Source of the DNA: an uncultured Chloroflexota bacterium
Lineage (GTDB): Bacteria; Chloroflexota; Dehalococcoidia; SM23-28-2; RBG-16-64-32
DNA length: 23,772 nucleotides
Direction of reading: 5' to 3'
Assembly: GCA_913056415.1 (NCBI GenBank)
Contig: CAJXNA010000005.1
Location: 1 to 23,772 of the forward strand
The notes below the pieces were generated by a model. That model was not told where the DNA came from and did not search any database. It saw only the letters and a program-made list of their open reading frames with translations. This document shows positions 15,311-21,784 of the stretch, one piece after another; position 1 is the first letter of the stretch; every line of letters starts with the position of its first letter. The position numbers were made by a program, and so were the translations under genes.

Positions 15311-16513
15311 TCAAGGAATCGCCCCCCGCTCTTTCAGAGCCACGATCTGGTCCCAGTTGTAACCCAGCTCCAGCAGCACCTCCTCCGTGTGCTGCCCCAG
15401 CTCCGGCACGGCGCCTCGCGGCGCCTGGGGCGTGTCGGTGAAATCGGCTGGTGTGGCCACCACCGGGATGGGGCCGTCCGGCCCCGAGATCTCGGCGAAG
15501 GCGCCTGCGGCCTGGGCCATCGGGTCCTCCACCACCTCGTTGATGGAGTTGACCGGCGCCCACCACACGTCGTGCCGGTCGAATATCTCCCCCCACTGGG
15601 CCATGCTCTTCGTAACGAACACCGCGTCCAGCTCCGCCACAAGGGCCGGGCCGTTAGCCCGCCGCTGCTCGATGTTCTCGAACCGGCTGTCCGTCATCAG
15701 CTCCTCCCGCTCGATCGCCCGGCACAGGTCGCCCCAGTGCCGGTCCGCCTGGAGAAGGAGAAGCCAGAACCAACGGCCGCCGCCTGACTTGTAGCACGTG
15801 ATGATGGGGTTGATGGCGTGCTGGCGGTCGTACGGCACGATAGGGGCCTTGAGCCTGAGGGCCAGGCTGACATCCCAGCTCATCATGTACACCCCCATGC
15901 GAAGGAGAGACACAGCCACTCTTTGCCCCTTGCCGGTCTTCTCCCGGGCCAGCAGAGCGGCGCATACTGCGCCCGCCGCGGCCGTGCCGGCCATATGGTC
16001 GCCCATGCCGCCTCGCTGCTGCGGTATCTCGGCCCCCGCCGGCGTGAGGGCGGCCGCGACACCGGCCCGCGACCAGAACGCCCCTACGTCGTACGCCGCC
16101 CGGTCCCGGTCCGGCCCGTCCGGCCCGTAGCCTGTCACCTGGCAGTAGACCAGCCGCGGGTAGCGGCGGCTCAGCTCCTTGTAGCTCAGCCCGAACTGGT
16201 CCAGGGCGCGGGGCCGCATGTTGGTCACGAACACGTCCGCCCCCTCGATGAGGCGGAAGGCGATCTCGCGCGCCTCCTCGCTCTCCAGGTTCAACGCCAC
16301 GCTGCGCTTGCCCCGGTTGTCGGTTTCGAAAGGAGGGTTCACGGTCACCGGCGAGCCCATTAAGGACGCGAACAGGCCCCGGAACGGGTCGCCCTGCGGT
16401 GGCTCGATCTTGATCACCTGGGCGCCCCAATCGGACAGCATCGCCGCCGCCGAGGGTGCGGCCACCCACAGCCCCAGCTCGACAACCTTCACTCCCTCAA
16501 GTGCACCAGCCAC
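15311..16513 (-). CDS. CaiB/BaiF family III CoA-transferase
   Basis: This 400-residue enzyme transfers CoA between carboxylic acids. It shows the family's N-terminal 'LEGVKVVELG' and 'AAAMLSDWGAQVIKIE' motifs, 'NRGKRSVALNL', 'LDQFGLSYKELSRRYPRLVYCQVTGYG' in part, and the catalytic aspartate D172 in GGMGDH. I choose GTG 16513 as start, because the protein then begins right at the conserved domain and a GAGG site lies six bases upstream. A longer frame from 16579 would run through the tRNA gene and cannot be right. It follows tRNA-Phe by 33 nt on the same strand and probably shares its promoter. The acid substrates are not identifiable. Confidence 0.93.
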   Translation of the reverse strand: MAGALEGVKVVELGLWVAAPSAAAMLSDWGAQVIKIEPPQGDPFRGLFASLMGSPVTVNPPFETDNRGKRSVALNLESEEAREIAFRLIEGADVFVTNMRPRALDQFGLSYKELSRRYPRLVYCQVTGYGPDGPDRDRAAYDVGAFWSRAGVAAALTPAGAEIPQQRGGMGDHMAGTAAAGAVCAALLAREKTGKGQRVAVSLLRMGVYMMSWDVSLALRLKAPIVPYDRQHAINPIITCYKSGGGRWFWLLLLQADRHWGDLCRAIEREELMTDSRFENIEQRRANGPALVAELDAVFVTKSMAQWGEIFDRHDVWWAPVNSINEVVEDPMAQAAGAFAEISGPDGPIPVVATPADFTDTPQAPRGAVPELGQHTEEVLLELGYNWDQIVALKERGAIP

Positions 16514-16546
16514 ATCCAACCTCGCTTCCGGAACGGAGATACAGAT

Positions 16547-16621
16547 TGGTGCCGGAGGGCAGAGTCGAACTGCCGACACCGCGATTTTCAGTCGCGTGCT
16601 CTACCACTGAGCTACCCCGGC
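16547..16621 (-). tRNA. tRNA-Phe (GAA)
   Basis: On the minus strand the 75-nt gene folds into a full cloverleaf. It has a 7-bp acceptor stem GCCGGGG/CTCCGGC (one G-U), the D-arm TAGCTCAGTGGTAGAGCA, anticodon stem CGCGA/TCGCG with loop CTGAAAA (anticodon GAA), and a T-arm with GTTCGACTC. The discriminator A and CCA end are encoded in the DNA. Confidence 0.97.
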
Positions 16622-16630
16622 ACCATCCGC

Positions 16631-16660
16631 ATTCTAGGTATGGCTCCATAGCAGCGTCAA
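16631..16660 (-). promoter_or_regulatory. Promoter of tRNA-Phe and the CoA-transferase
   Basis: On the minus strand TTGACG (16660-16655), an 18-bp spacer and TAGAAT (16636-16631) match five of six bases in each box. Predicted initiation lies only a few bases before the tRNA 5' end at 16621. It is back to back with the alanine dehydrogenase promoter, with 10 bp between the two -35 boxes. Confidence 0.65.
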
Positions 16661-16670
16661 GGCGAACAGG

Positions 16671-16699
16671 CTGACCCTAAGACCGTCCTGGAGTACAAT
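16671..16699 (+). promoter_or_regulatory. Promoter of alanine dehydrogenase
   Basis: CTGACC (16671-16676), a 17-bp spacer and TACAAT (16694-16699, five of six matches) precede the ATG by about 40 bp. Initiation is expected near 16706, giving a leader of about 34 nt that contains the GGGAGAGG ribosome-binding site. Confidence 0.55.
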
Positions 16700-16739
16700 T
16701 TGCGCGGCGCGGCGTACGCTGCCGCCGGGAGAGGTACGC

Positions 16740-17849
16740 ATGAAGGTCGGCACCATCACCGAGACCAAGATCGAAGAGTATCGCGTGGGCCTCACGCCCC
16801 AGGGCGTTCGTGCCCTGAGCCAGGCCGGCCACCAGGCGTTCGTTCAGCGCGGCGCCGGCCTGGGCTCCACCTTCTCGGACGAACAGTATGAGGCTGCCGG
16901 AGCGATCCTTCTCCCAACGGCCGCCGAGGTAGCTCAGAGCGTGGATATGCTGGTCAAGGTGAAGGAGCCCCTGCCGTCGGAGTACCCGCTTCTCCGCTCG
17001 GGTCTCATCCTCTTCACCTACCTCCACCTGGCGCCGCTGCCTGAGCTTACCCGCGCCCTGCTGGAATCCGCCGTCGACAGCGTCGCCTACGAGACCGTGC
17101 GCAGGCCGGACGGCTCGCTGCCGCTCCTCTTCCCGATGAGCCAGGTAGCCGGCCGTATGGCCGCTGAGGTCGGCGCCCAGCTCCTGAAGAAGCCGGGCCC
17201 CGGCCGTGGCAAGCTCCTTGGTGGCATCACCGGCGTGGCGCCGGCGCGCGCCGTCGTCCTGGGCGCCGGCACGGTCTCCACCGCCGCCTGCCGCGTCCTC
17301 GTAGCCCTGGAGGCGCGGACCACGGTGCTCTCCCGCGATCTGCGGCGGCTGTTCGCCCTGGAGTCGCAGTTTCGGGGTCGCCTCAGCACGCGGGTGATCA
17401 ACCCGGCGTCCATTGCGGAGGAGCTTGAGGGCGCGGACCTGCTCATCAGCGGCGTCCTGGTGCCCGGCGATGTCGCTCCCAAGCTCGTCAGCCGCGAGAT
17501 GGTGCACTCTATGGGCTCTGGGGCGGTGATCGTCGATGTCTCCATCGACCAGGGAGGTGTCTGCGAGACCTCGCGTCCGACTACTCACGCCGAGCCGACG
17601 TACGTGGAGGAGGGCGTGCTCCACTACTGCGTGGCTAACATGCCGGGCGCGGTGCCCCGCACCTCCACGGAGGCCCTCACCGCAGCGACGCTACCCTACG
17701 TGCACCGCCTCGCCGAGCGCGGCCTCGATGCCCTCCGCGAGGACGTGTCCCTGGCGGCGGGGGCGAGCACCATCCGCGGTAAGCTGGTGAGCCAGCCGGT
17801 GGCTGAAGCCCAGGGGCTGCCTTACACCCCGCTAGAGAAGGCGTTGTGA
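16740..17849 (+). CDS. ald: Alanine dehydrogenase
   Basis: This 369-residue enzyme interconverts L-alanine with pyruvate and ammonia using a nicotinamide cofactor. All catalytic residues sit at their usual numbers: R15 and K75 for substrate binding, H96 as acid/base, and D270 (VDVSIDQGG). The nucleotide-binding loop GAGTVS is at 175-180. At the end of the second Rossmann strand, where NAD-dependent members carry an Asp that holds the adenosine ribose (position 198), this protein has Ser198-Arg199 ('TTVLSRD'). That pattern is typical of NADP binding, so the cofactor may be NADP(H). N-terminal GTITETKIEEYRVGL is a slight variant of the usual GVPKEIKNNE-RV. Start ATG 16740 follows GGGAGAGG. Confidence 0.9.
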   Translation: MKVGTITETKIEEYRVGLTPQGVRALSQAGHQAFVQRGAGLGSTFSDEQYEAAGAILLPTAAEVAQSVDMLVKVKEPLPSEYPLLRSGLILFTYLHLAPLPELTRALLESAVDSVAYETVRRPDGSLPLLFPMSQVAGRMAAEVGAQLLKKPGPGRGKLLGGITGVAPARAVVLGAGTVSTAACRVLVALEARTTVLSRDLRRLFALESQFRGRLSTRVINPASIAEELEGADLLISGVLVPGDVAPKLVSREMVHSMGSGAVIVDVSIDQGGVCETSRPTTHAEPTYVEEGVLHYCVANMPGAVPRTSTEALTAATLPYVHRLAERGLDALREDVSLAAGASTIRGKLVSQPVAEAQGLPYTPLEKAL

Positions 17850-17911
17850 TCATGATGGTTCCTCATCGCCGCCTGAAACCCGCCCGCTTGTAGCCAGCCG
17901 GAGTTGATGCT

Positions 17912-17927
17912 CCAGCTTCCAAGCTGG
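17912..17927. repeat. Short palindrome CCAGCTT-CC-AAGCTGG
   Basis: A perfect 7-bp inverted repeat with a 2-base centre lies in the 140-bp gap after alanine dehydrogenase. There is no T-run after it, so it is not a standard intrinsic terminator. It resembles the small palindromes that occur as dispersed repeats in some genomes, but one copy in this window cannot establish that. Confidence 0.4.
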
Positions 17928-17973
17928 GGTTGTGCGAAGTGGCCTTAGACATCCCGTGCTGCCTTCCGCTCGT

Positions 17974-17981
17974 GCTATAAT
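17974..17981 (+). promoter_or_regulatory. Extended -10 promoter (TG-n-TATAAT) for a near-leaderless message
   Basis: A consensus TATAAT at 17976-17981 is preceded by TG one base upstream, forming an extended -10. No good -35 is seen at 16-18 bp. The ATG of the next gene begins 11 bp after the box, so initiation around 17988 leaves almost no leader. Confidence 0.6.
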
Positions 17982-17991
17982 TCACCAAGCT

Positions 17992-18897
17992 ATGCCCCCG
18001 CTCCTCATCGCCGCGCCGGAGTCGCTGAGCGGCAAGACTACTGTTGCCGTCGCCCTCGGCCAGCGCTTCAAAGACACCGGCCGCACCGTCGCCCTCTTAC
18101 GCCTTACCGGCGGTGATCACGCCGCGGACGACGCGCGGTTGTTCGCCGGACTCGCCTTCAACGCTAGCCGCCGGGCTGAGCCCGTCCAGGCTGCGGACGT
18201 GGCGGTCGCTGACGAAGACTTCACACTGATCGAAGCGCCGGCGGGCGATCCTCGCCAGGCGGCGGAACGTCTCTCCGCCAAAACGGTGGTTGTGGTGGCG
18301 TACGCCGATCCTTTGCCCGCCGACATCCCTTCCTTCTGTGAGGCGATGGGCGACTCCTGCGCCGGCGTCATCATCACCCGTGTTCCCAGCCGCCGCCTGG
18401 AGGCCACGCGCACCGCCGCCGAAGGCATCGGCGTCCGTATCGTCGCCCTCGTACCGGAGGACCGCCTTCTGGCCGCGCCTTCGCTCGGCGCCATCGCCGA
18501 GGCGCTGGAGGCCGAGACCAGCTCCCTCAACAGCGCCCGCGACAACATAATCGACCGGCCTATCATCTCCTCCATCAGCGCCGATCCGGCGCAGGGTTAT
18601 TTCGCCGACTACAGCCCCAACGCTGTCATCGTGCGCGGCGACAAGCCTGATCAGCAACTCGGCGCCCTCAACGCTGGCGTGCCTTGCCTCATTATTACCG
18701 GCGGATTGCCACTCCTTTCGTACGTGGAGGAACGCGCGCAAGAGGAGGAGATACCGATCCTCAAGACTCGCTACGACACCGTGGCCACCATCGAGCGGTT
18801 GGAGCCTCTCTACGGCGCGACGCCGTTCTTCGGTCAGGCAAAGGTGGAGCGCATCGTCCAGCTCACAAACGATCTGGACGTCTCCTCGCTAGTCTAG
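17992..18897 (+). CDS. P-loop (BioD-like) protein with DRTGG domain
   Basis: I take ATG 17992 as the start (301 aa), because it falls at the conserved beginning MPPLLIAAPESLSGKTT; a longer frame from 17932 would include the -10 box. The N-terminal half is a dethiobiotin-synthetase-like P-loop domain with an S-G-K-T-T nucleotide-binding loop (residues 13-17). It is followed by a C-terminal DRTGG domain (about 190-290, containing 'RPIISSISADPAQGYF' and 'CLIITGGLPL'). The same two-domain layout occurs as the N-terminal regulatory part of long phosphate acetyltransferases and as stand-alone proteins. The transferase domain is absent here, so a regulatory or nucleotide-sensing role is more likely than Pta activity. 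Function is not established. There is no Shine-Dalgarno sequence, consistent with leaderless translation. Confidence 0.82.
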   Translation: MPPLLIAAPESLSGKTTVAVALGQRFKDTGRTVALLRLTGGDHAADDARLFAGLAFNASRRAEPVQAADVAVADEDFTLIEAPAGDPRQAAERLSAKTVVVVAYADPLPADIPSFCEAMGDSCAGVIITRVPSRRLEATRTAAEGIGVRIVALVPEDRLLAAPSLGAIAEALEAETSSLNSARDNIIDRPIISSISADPAQGYFADYSPNAVIVRGDKPDQQLGALNAGVPCLIITGGLPLLSYVEERAQEEEIPILKTRYDTVATIERLEPLYGATPFFGQAKVERIVQLTNDLDVSSLV

Positions 18898-18912
18898 GGG
18901 GAAAAACTTAAC

Positions 18913-18950
18913 GGGCGCCCCAACTTGTCGGGGCGCCCGCGCTCTTCTTT
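18913..18950. terminator. Bidirectional intrinsic terminator between convergent genes
   Basis: A perfect 9-bp stem GGGCGCCCC/GGGGCGCCC (18913-18921 with 18930-18938) has an 8-nt loop. On the plus strand it is followed by GCGCTCTTCTTT. On the minus strand it is followed by GTTAAGTTTTT. It therefore can stop both the DRTGG gene and the zinc-ribbon gene. Confidence 0.8.
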
Positions 18951-18959
18951 AGGTGTGGT

Positions 18960-19526
18960 CTAGTGCTGGAAGCGCGCCGCCTCTGGTTCCCCTGCCACCG
19001 GTGGTGTCTGAGCTTGGCCCTCTTCTCCGAGGCTGCTGAGGGCCTCCTCAGTGTGGGAAGCCTCAGCACCACTGGGCTTCGCTGAGGGAGCGGGGCTCGG
19101 TCGCGCAGTGCCGCAGTAAGGGCAGCCCACCCAGGAGAAGCTGAGCAGCCGCTCGCACTTGGCGCATTGGTCCTTGAGCTGCGTCTGGCAGGACGGGCAG
19201 AAGTGATAGTCCTTATCGATGAGCCTGCGGCAGGATGGGCAAGCTCCCTCGTCCCCCAGCTCTCGCAGCAGCGCCTCCTCCTCCAGCGAGCGCGCGTACG
19301 CCTCCTCCAGCGTGTCCCGGGGACGCAGCATCAAGTACAGCGCCAACCCCGGTATGTTGAAGCCGGGGAAGAACATCAGCACGACGAACACTGAGAGAAG
19401 CTGGAGCGACGAATCGCGGCTACGGTCCCGGACGTCGCGGTAGACCCAGACAACTATGCTGATCCAGAGCAACAAAGCCCAAACGCCGCCGATAACAGCG
19501 GCAAGGATTGCTAGCTGTTCCTCCAT
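18960..19526 (-). CDS. Membrane-anchored double zinc-ribbon protein
   Basis: This 188-residue protein (from ATG 19526) has two N-terminal membrane helices (about 6-28 and 42-66), then a charged Glu-rich helix. Two zinc ribbons follow with cysteine pairs C96/C99, C110/C113 and C121/C124, C135/C138, and the protein ends in a Pro/Ala/Glu-rich disordered tail. The layout puts the ribbons in the cytoplasm next to the membrane. The family is common but has no defined function. An in-frame GTG two codons upstream (19532) is an alternative start; the ATG has better spacing (9 nt) to the AAGGG site. Adjacent genes give no functional clue. Confidence 0.8.
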   Translation of the reverse strand: MEEQLAILAAVIGGVWALLLWISIVVWVYRDVRDRSRDSSLQLLSVFVVLMFFPGFNIPGLALYLMLRPRDTLEEAYARSLEEEALLRELGDEGACPSCRRLIDKDYHFCPSCQTQLKDQCAKCERLLSFSWVGCPYCGTARPSPAPSAKPSGAEASHTEEALSSLGEEGQAQTPPVAGEPEAARFQH

Positions 19527-19565
19527 TACCACCTGCCCTTGGTTCTATGGAATATACTTTTGCGC

Positions 19566-19571
19566 ATTATA
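19566..19571 (-). promoter_or_regulatory. -10 box of the zinc-ribbon gene promoter
   Basis: The minus strand carries a consensus TATAAT here, 40 bp upstream of the ATG, implying a leader of about 33 nt. The expected -35 (TAGAAT at 17 bp) is poor, so confidence rests on the -10 alone. Confidence 0.45.
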
Positions 19572-19602
19572 TCACGGCCTTTCGGCTCATTCTATCACTA
19601 GG

Positions 19603-19608
19603 TATAAC
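19603..19608 (+). promoter_or_regulatory. -10 box of the rlmD-maf promoter
   Basis: TATAAC lies about 56 bp upstream of the methyltransferase ATG and is divergent from the zinc-ribbon promoter, with about 31 bp between the two -10 boxes. The -35 candidate (TTTCGG, 17-bp spacer) is weak. Confidence 0.35.
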
Positions 19609-19663
19609 GCGCGGCGCCTACGCTTGGCTTCCCTCCCAATCGCCGATAAACTGAGATTCGTAC

Positions 19664-20917
19664 ATGTCTCGACGCAAGGATCGGCGGACACGCATACAGC
19701 CTTACCGCGTACGCGTAACCCTGGAGGACATCGCCTACGAGGGCGGCGCCCTCGCCCGTCACGACGGCAAAGTCATCTTCGCTGACTACGGCATCCCCGG
19801 AGAGGAGGTCGTGGTTGAGGTGGACCGCGAGCGCCAGGGTGTTGCCATCGGTCGCGTGGTGGAGGTCATCTCGGCTGCCGGCGATCGGGTTGAGCCGCCC
19901 TGCCCGTATTTCGGCGTCTGCGGCGGCTGCCAGTGGCAGCACATCAGCTACCCCAAGCAGTTGGAGTTGAAAGCCCACATCGTCCGCGAGCAGCTCCGCC
20001 GCATCGGCAAGTTTGAGGAGCCGCCCGTCTCACTCACCGTCGGCGCCGACGACCCCTGGAGCTACCGTAACCACGCCCGCTTTTCCGTGAACCGCGAGGG
20101 TGAGCTCGGCTTCGTATCCAGGCACAGTCGACGCTTTCTACGCATCGACCACTGCCTGATCATGCACCCCTGGATCAACGAGGCGCTGCCCAAGCTCCAG
20201 GGCAAGTCAGCGGGCCTCCATCAGGTCGCCATTCGCTACGGCGTGAACACCGGCGAGGTGCTCATCCACCCGGACCTCGGTGAGATCGAGCCGTCCATCC
20301 CCTCCGCTCAGCGCTACTATCACGAGGAGCTGGCCGGAGACCGTTTCCGCATCTCCGGCGCCTCCTTCTTTCAGACCAACACGCCGCAGGCGGAGAAGCT
20401 GGTCAGTCTCGTGCGGCAGCGGCTCCAGATCAAAAGCGACGAGCTGCTGCTGGACGCCTACGCGGGCGTGGGCACCTTCGCCGTCGCCCTGGCGCCCGAT
20501 GCCGGCCGCATCATCGCCATCGAGGAGTCAGCCGCCGCCGTGGACGACGCCATGGTCAATATCACCGGCTCCCCCAACGTCCAGTACCTCAAAGGCAAGG
20601 TCGAAGCCATCCTCCCCGAGCTGACTGAGCACCCCGATGCCGTGATCCTGGACCCGCCTCGCCAGGGCTGCCATTCCGAAGCGCTGGACGCCGTCCTGAC
20701 GCTGGCGCCGGCACGCATCGTCTACATCTCCTGCGATCCCGCTACCCTGGCCCGCGACCTCCGCCGCCTCGCGGACGGAGGCTACCGCCTGGAGGACGTG
20801 ACCCCCGTCGATATGTTCCCCCACACCTATCACATCGAATGTGTGGCCGTCCTCAGCCACCCCTCCCCACCCAGCGCGAGAACTCAGAACCCAGAACCTG
20901 GAACCGCGGAGACGTAG
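19664..20917 (+). CDS. rlmD: 23S rRNA (uracil-C5)-methyltransferase, RlmD/TrmA family
   Basis: This 417-residue enzyme methylates a uracil at C5 using S-adenosylmethionine. An N-terminal TRAM RNA-binding domain (about 12-70) is followed by an iron-sulfur cluster site with C80, C86, C89 and C164, the SAM motif LLDAYAGVGTF, the ILDPPRQGC motif and the catalytic cysteine C357 in YISCDP. The iron-sulfur cysteines and TRAM domain separate it from TrmA and favour RlmD/RlmCD-type rRNA methylation; the exact uracil is not readable. The conserved domain ends at 'HIECVAVLS'. The last ~20 residues (ending SARTQNPEPGTAET) are encoded by a low-complexity AGAACC-type repeat. The maf start follows the stop by 16 nt. 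Confidence 0.9.
   Translation: MSRRKDRRTRIQPYRVRVTLEDIAYEGGALARHDGKVIFADYGIPGEEVVVEVDRERQGVAIGRVVEVISAAGDRVEPPCPYFGVCGGCQWQHISYPKQLELKAHIVREQLRRIGKFEEPPVSLTVGADDPWSYRNHARFSVNREGELGFVSRHSRRFLRIDHCLIMHPWINEALPKLQGKSAGLHQVAIRYGVNTGEVLIHPDLGEIEPSIPSAQRYYHEELAGDRFRISGASFFQTNTPQAEKLVSLVRQRLQIKSDELLLDAYAGVGTFAVALAPDAGRIIAIEESAAAVDDAMVNITGSPNVQYLKGKVEAILPELTEHPDAVILDPPRQGCHSEALDAVLTLAPARIVYISCDPATLARDLRRLADGGYRLEDVTPVDMFPHTYHIECVAVLSHPSPPSARTQNPEPGTAET
20879..20905 (+). repeat. Degenerate AGAACC-type short repeat in the rlmD 3' end
   Basis: Units AGAACTC, AGAACCC, AGAACC and GGAACC follow one another. They encode the unconserved RTQNPEPGT tail of the methyltransferase, just before maf. Similar AGAACC runs occur as dispersed low-complexity sequence between genes in some environmental genomes. 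Confidence 0.55.
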
Positions 20918-20933
20918 GTTCTCGATTCTGCTC

Positions 20934-21620
20934 ATGCTCATCCTCGCCTCCGCCTCCCCTCGCCGCCGCGATCTGCTCGCCCGCCTCAACCTGTCGTTCA
21001 AGGTAGTCGCCCCGCGCGTAGACGAAGGGGTGTTGCAGGGCCGCCCGGAGCCCATCGCCCGTCGCCTGGCCGCCGTCAAGGCCCGCGCCGTCGCCGCAGA
21101 CCGCCCCGATGCGATCATCCTCGCCGCTGACACCGTCGTCGCCCATCGTGGCGTCCTGCTCGGCAAGCCCCGCGACGCCGCCGAGGCCGAGGCGATGCTC
21201 CAGCGGCTGCGCGGCCGTGCCCACCACGTGGTCACCGCCGTGGCTGTCTTGCCTCCCGCCCGGACGGGCGCCCGTCTGGGCGGCCGACGCCGTCCCCTCA
21301 TCGATCACGCAACTACCTACGTCACGATGCGCCGCTACACGGACGCCGACATCGCCGCCTCCATCGCCCGCGGCGACCCATTCGACAAGGCCGGCGCCTA
21401 CGCCATCCAGGATGAGCGGCTGGCCCTAGTGGCAAGCTATGATGCCGCGCCTGCCCGTGGCCAGAGCCAGCCCACCGTTAGGCGCGGCTGCTACTGCAAC
21501 GTGATGGGCCTGCCCCTGTGGACGGCGATACGCTTGCTGGGTCGGGCAGGGCTCGACATAACGCATATCAGCGCAACGGATCTCCTCCCCCAGTGCGCGA
21601 ACTGTCCCCTGGCACCCTAG
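20934..21620 (+). CDS. maf: Maf-family nucleoside triphosphate pyrophosphatase
   Basis: This 228-residue enzyme (from ATG 20934) hydrolyses non-canonical or housekeeping nucleoside triphosphates to monophosphates, a house-cleaning activity. It shows the N-terminal LASASPRRRDLL motif, ADTVV, 'GKPRDAAEAEAMLQRLRG', and the diagnostic DPFDKAGAYAIQ segment. The C-terminal G-x-Y-x-NVMGLPL motif is present but preceded by an insertion (about 20 residues) relative to typical Maf proteins, and the protein ends with a cysteine-containing tail (QCANCPLAP). A longer frame from 20841 runs back over the rlmD repeat tail and is less likely. There is no clear ribosome-binding site, so it may be translated by coupling to rlmD. 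Confidence 0.9.
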   Translation: MLILASASPRRRDLLARLNLSFKVVAPRVDEGVLQGRPEPIARRLAAVKARAVAADRPDAIILAADTVVAHRGVLLGKPRDAAEAEAMLQRLRGRAHHVVTAVAVLPPARTGARLGGRRRPLIDHATTYVTMRRYTDADIAASIARGDPFDKAGAYAIQDERLALVASYDAAPARGQSQPTVRRGCYCNVMGLPLWTAIRLLGRAGLDITHISATDLLPQCANCPLAP

Positions 21621-21784
21621 AGCGCGGCGACGCCGCACTTTAGGACGCTGGCTGAAGTGCCTTATTCACCAAGTGTTCACCGAATGAGCCCTTATCTTCG
21701 GCCGACCGTGCGATAAACGAATTAGACGAAGAGAGCGCCAGCCCAGCGCTCCGTTCCGGTTGAGGGTTTGGGACGGAGGCAGCG

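Noticed and set aside
15191..15787. Plus-strand open frame beginning in the structured RNA
   Set aside because: It crosses the intrinsic terminator and continues antisense to the CoA-transferase; its translation resembles no protein family.
16514..16579. Longer CoA-transferase start at 16579
   Set aside because: The extension runs through the tRNA-Phe gene and encodes no family sequence.
21624..21640. GCGGC-GAC-GCCGC hairpin after maf as a terminator
   Set aside because: The stem is only 5 bp with a 3-base loop and the following ACTTTAGG is not a proper T-run.
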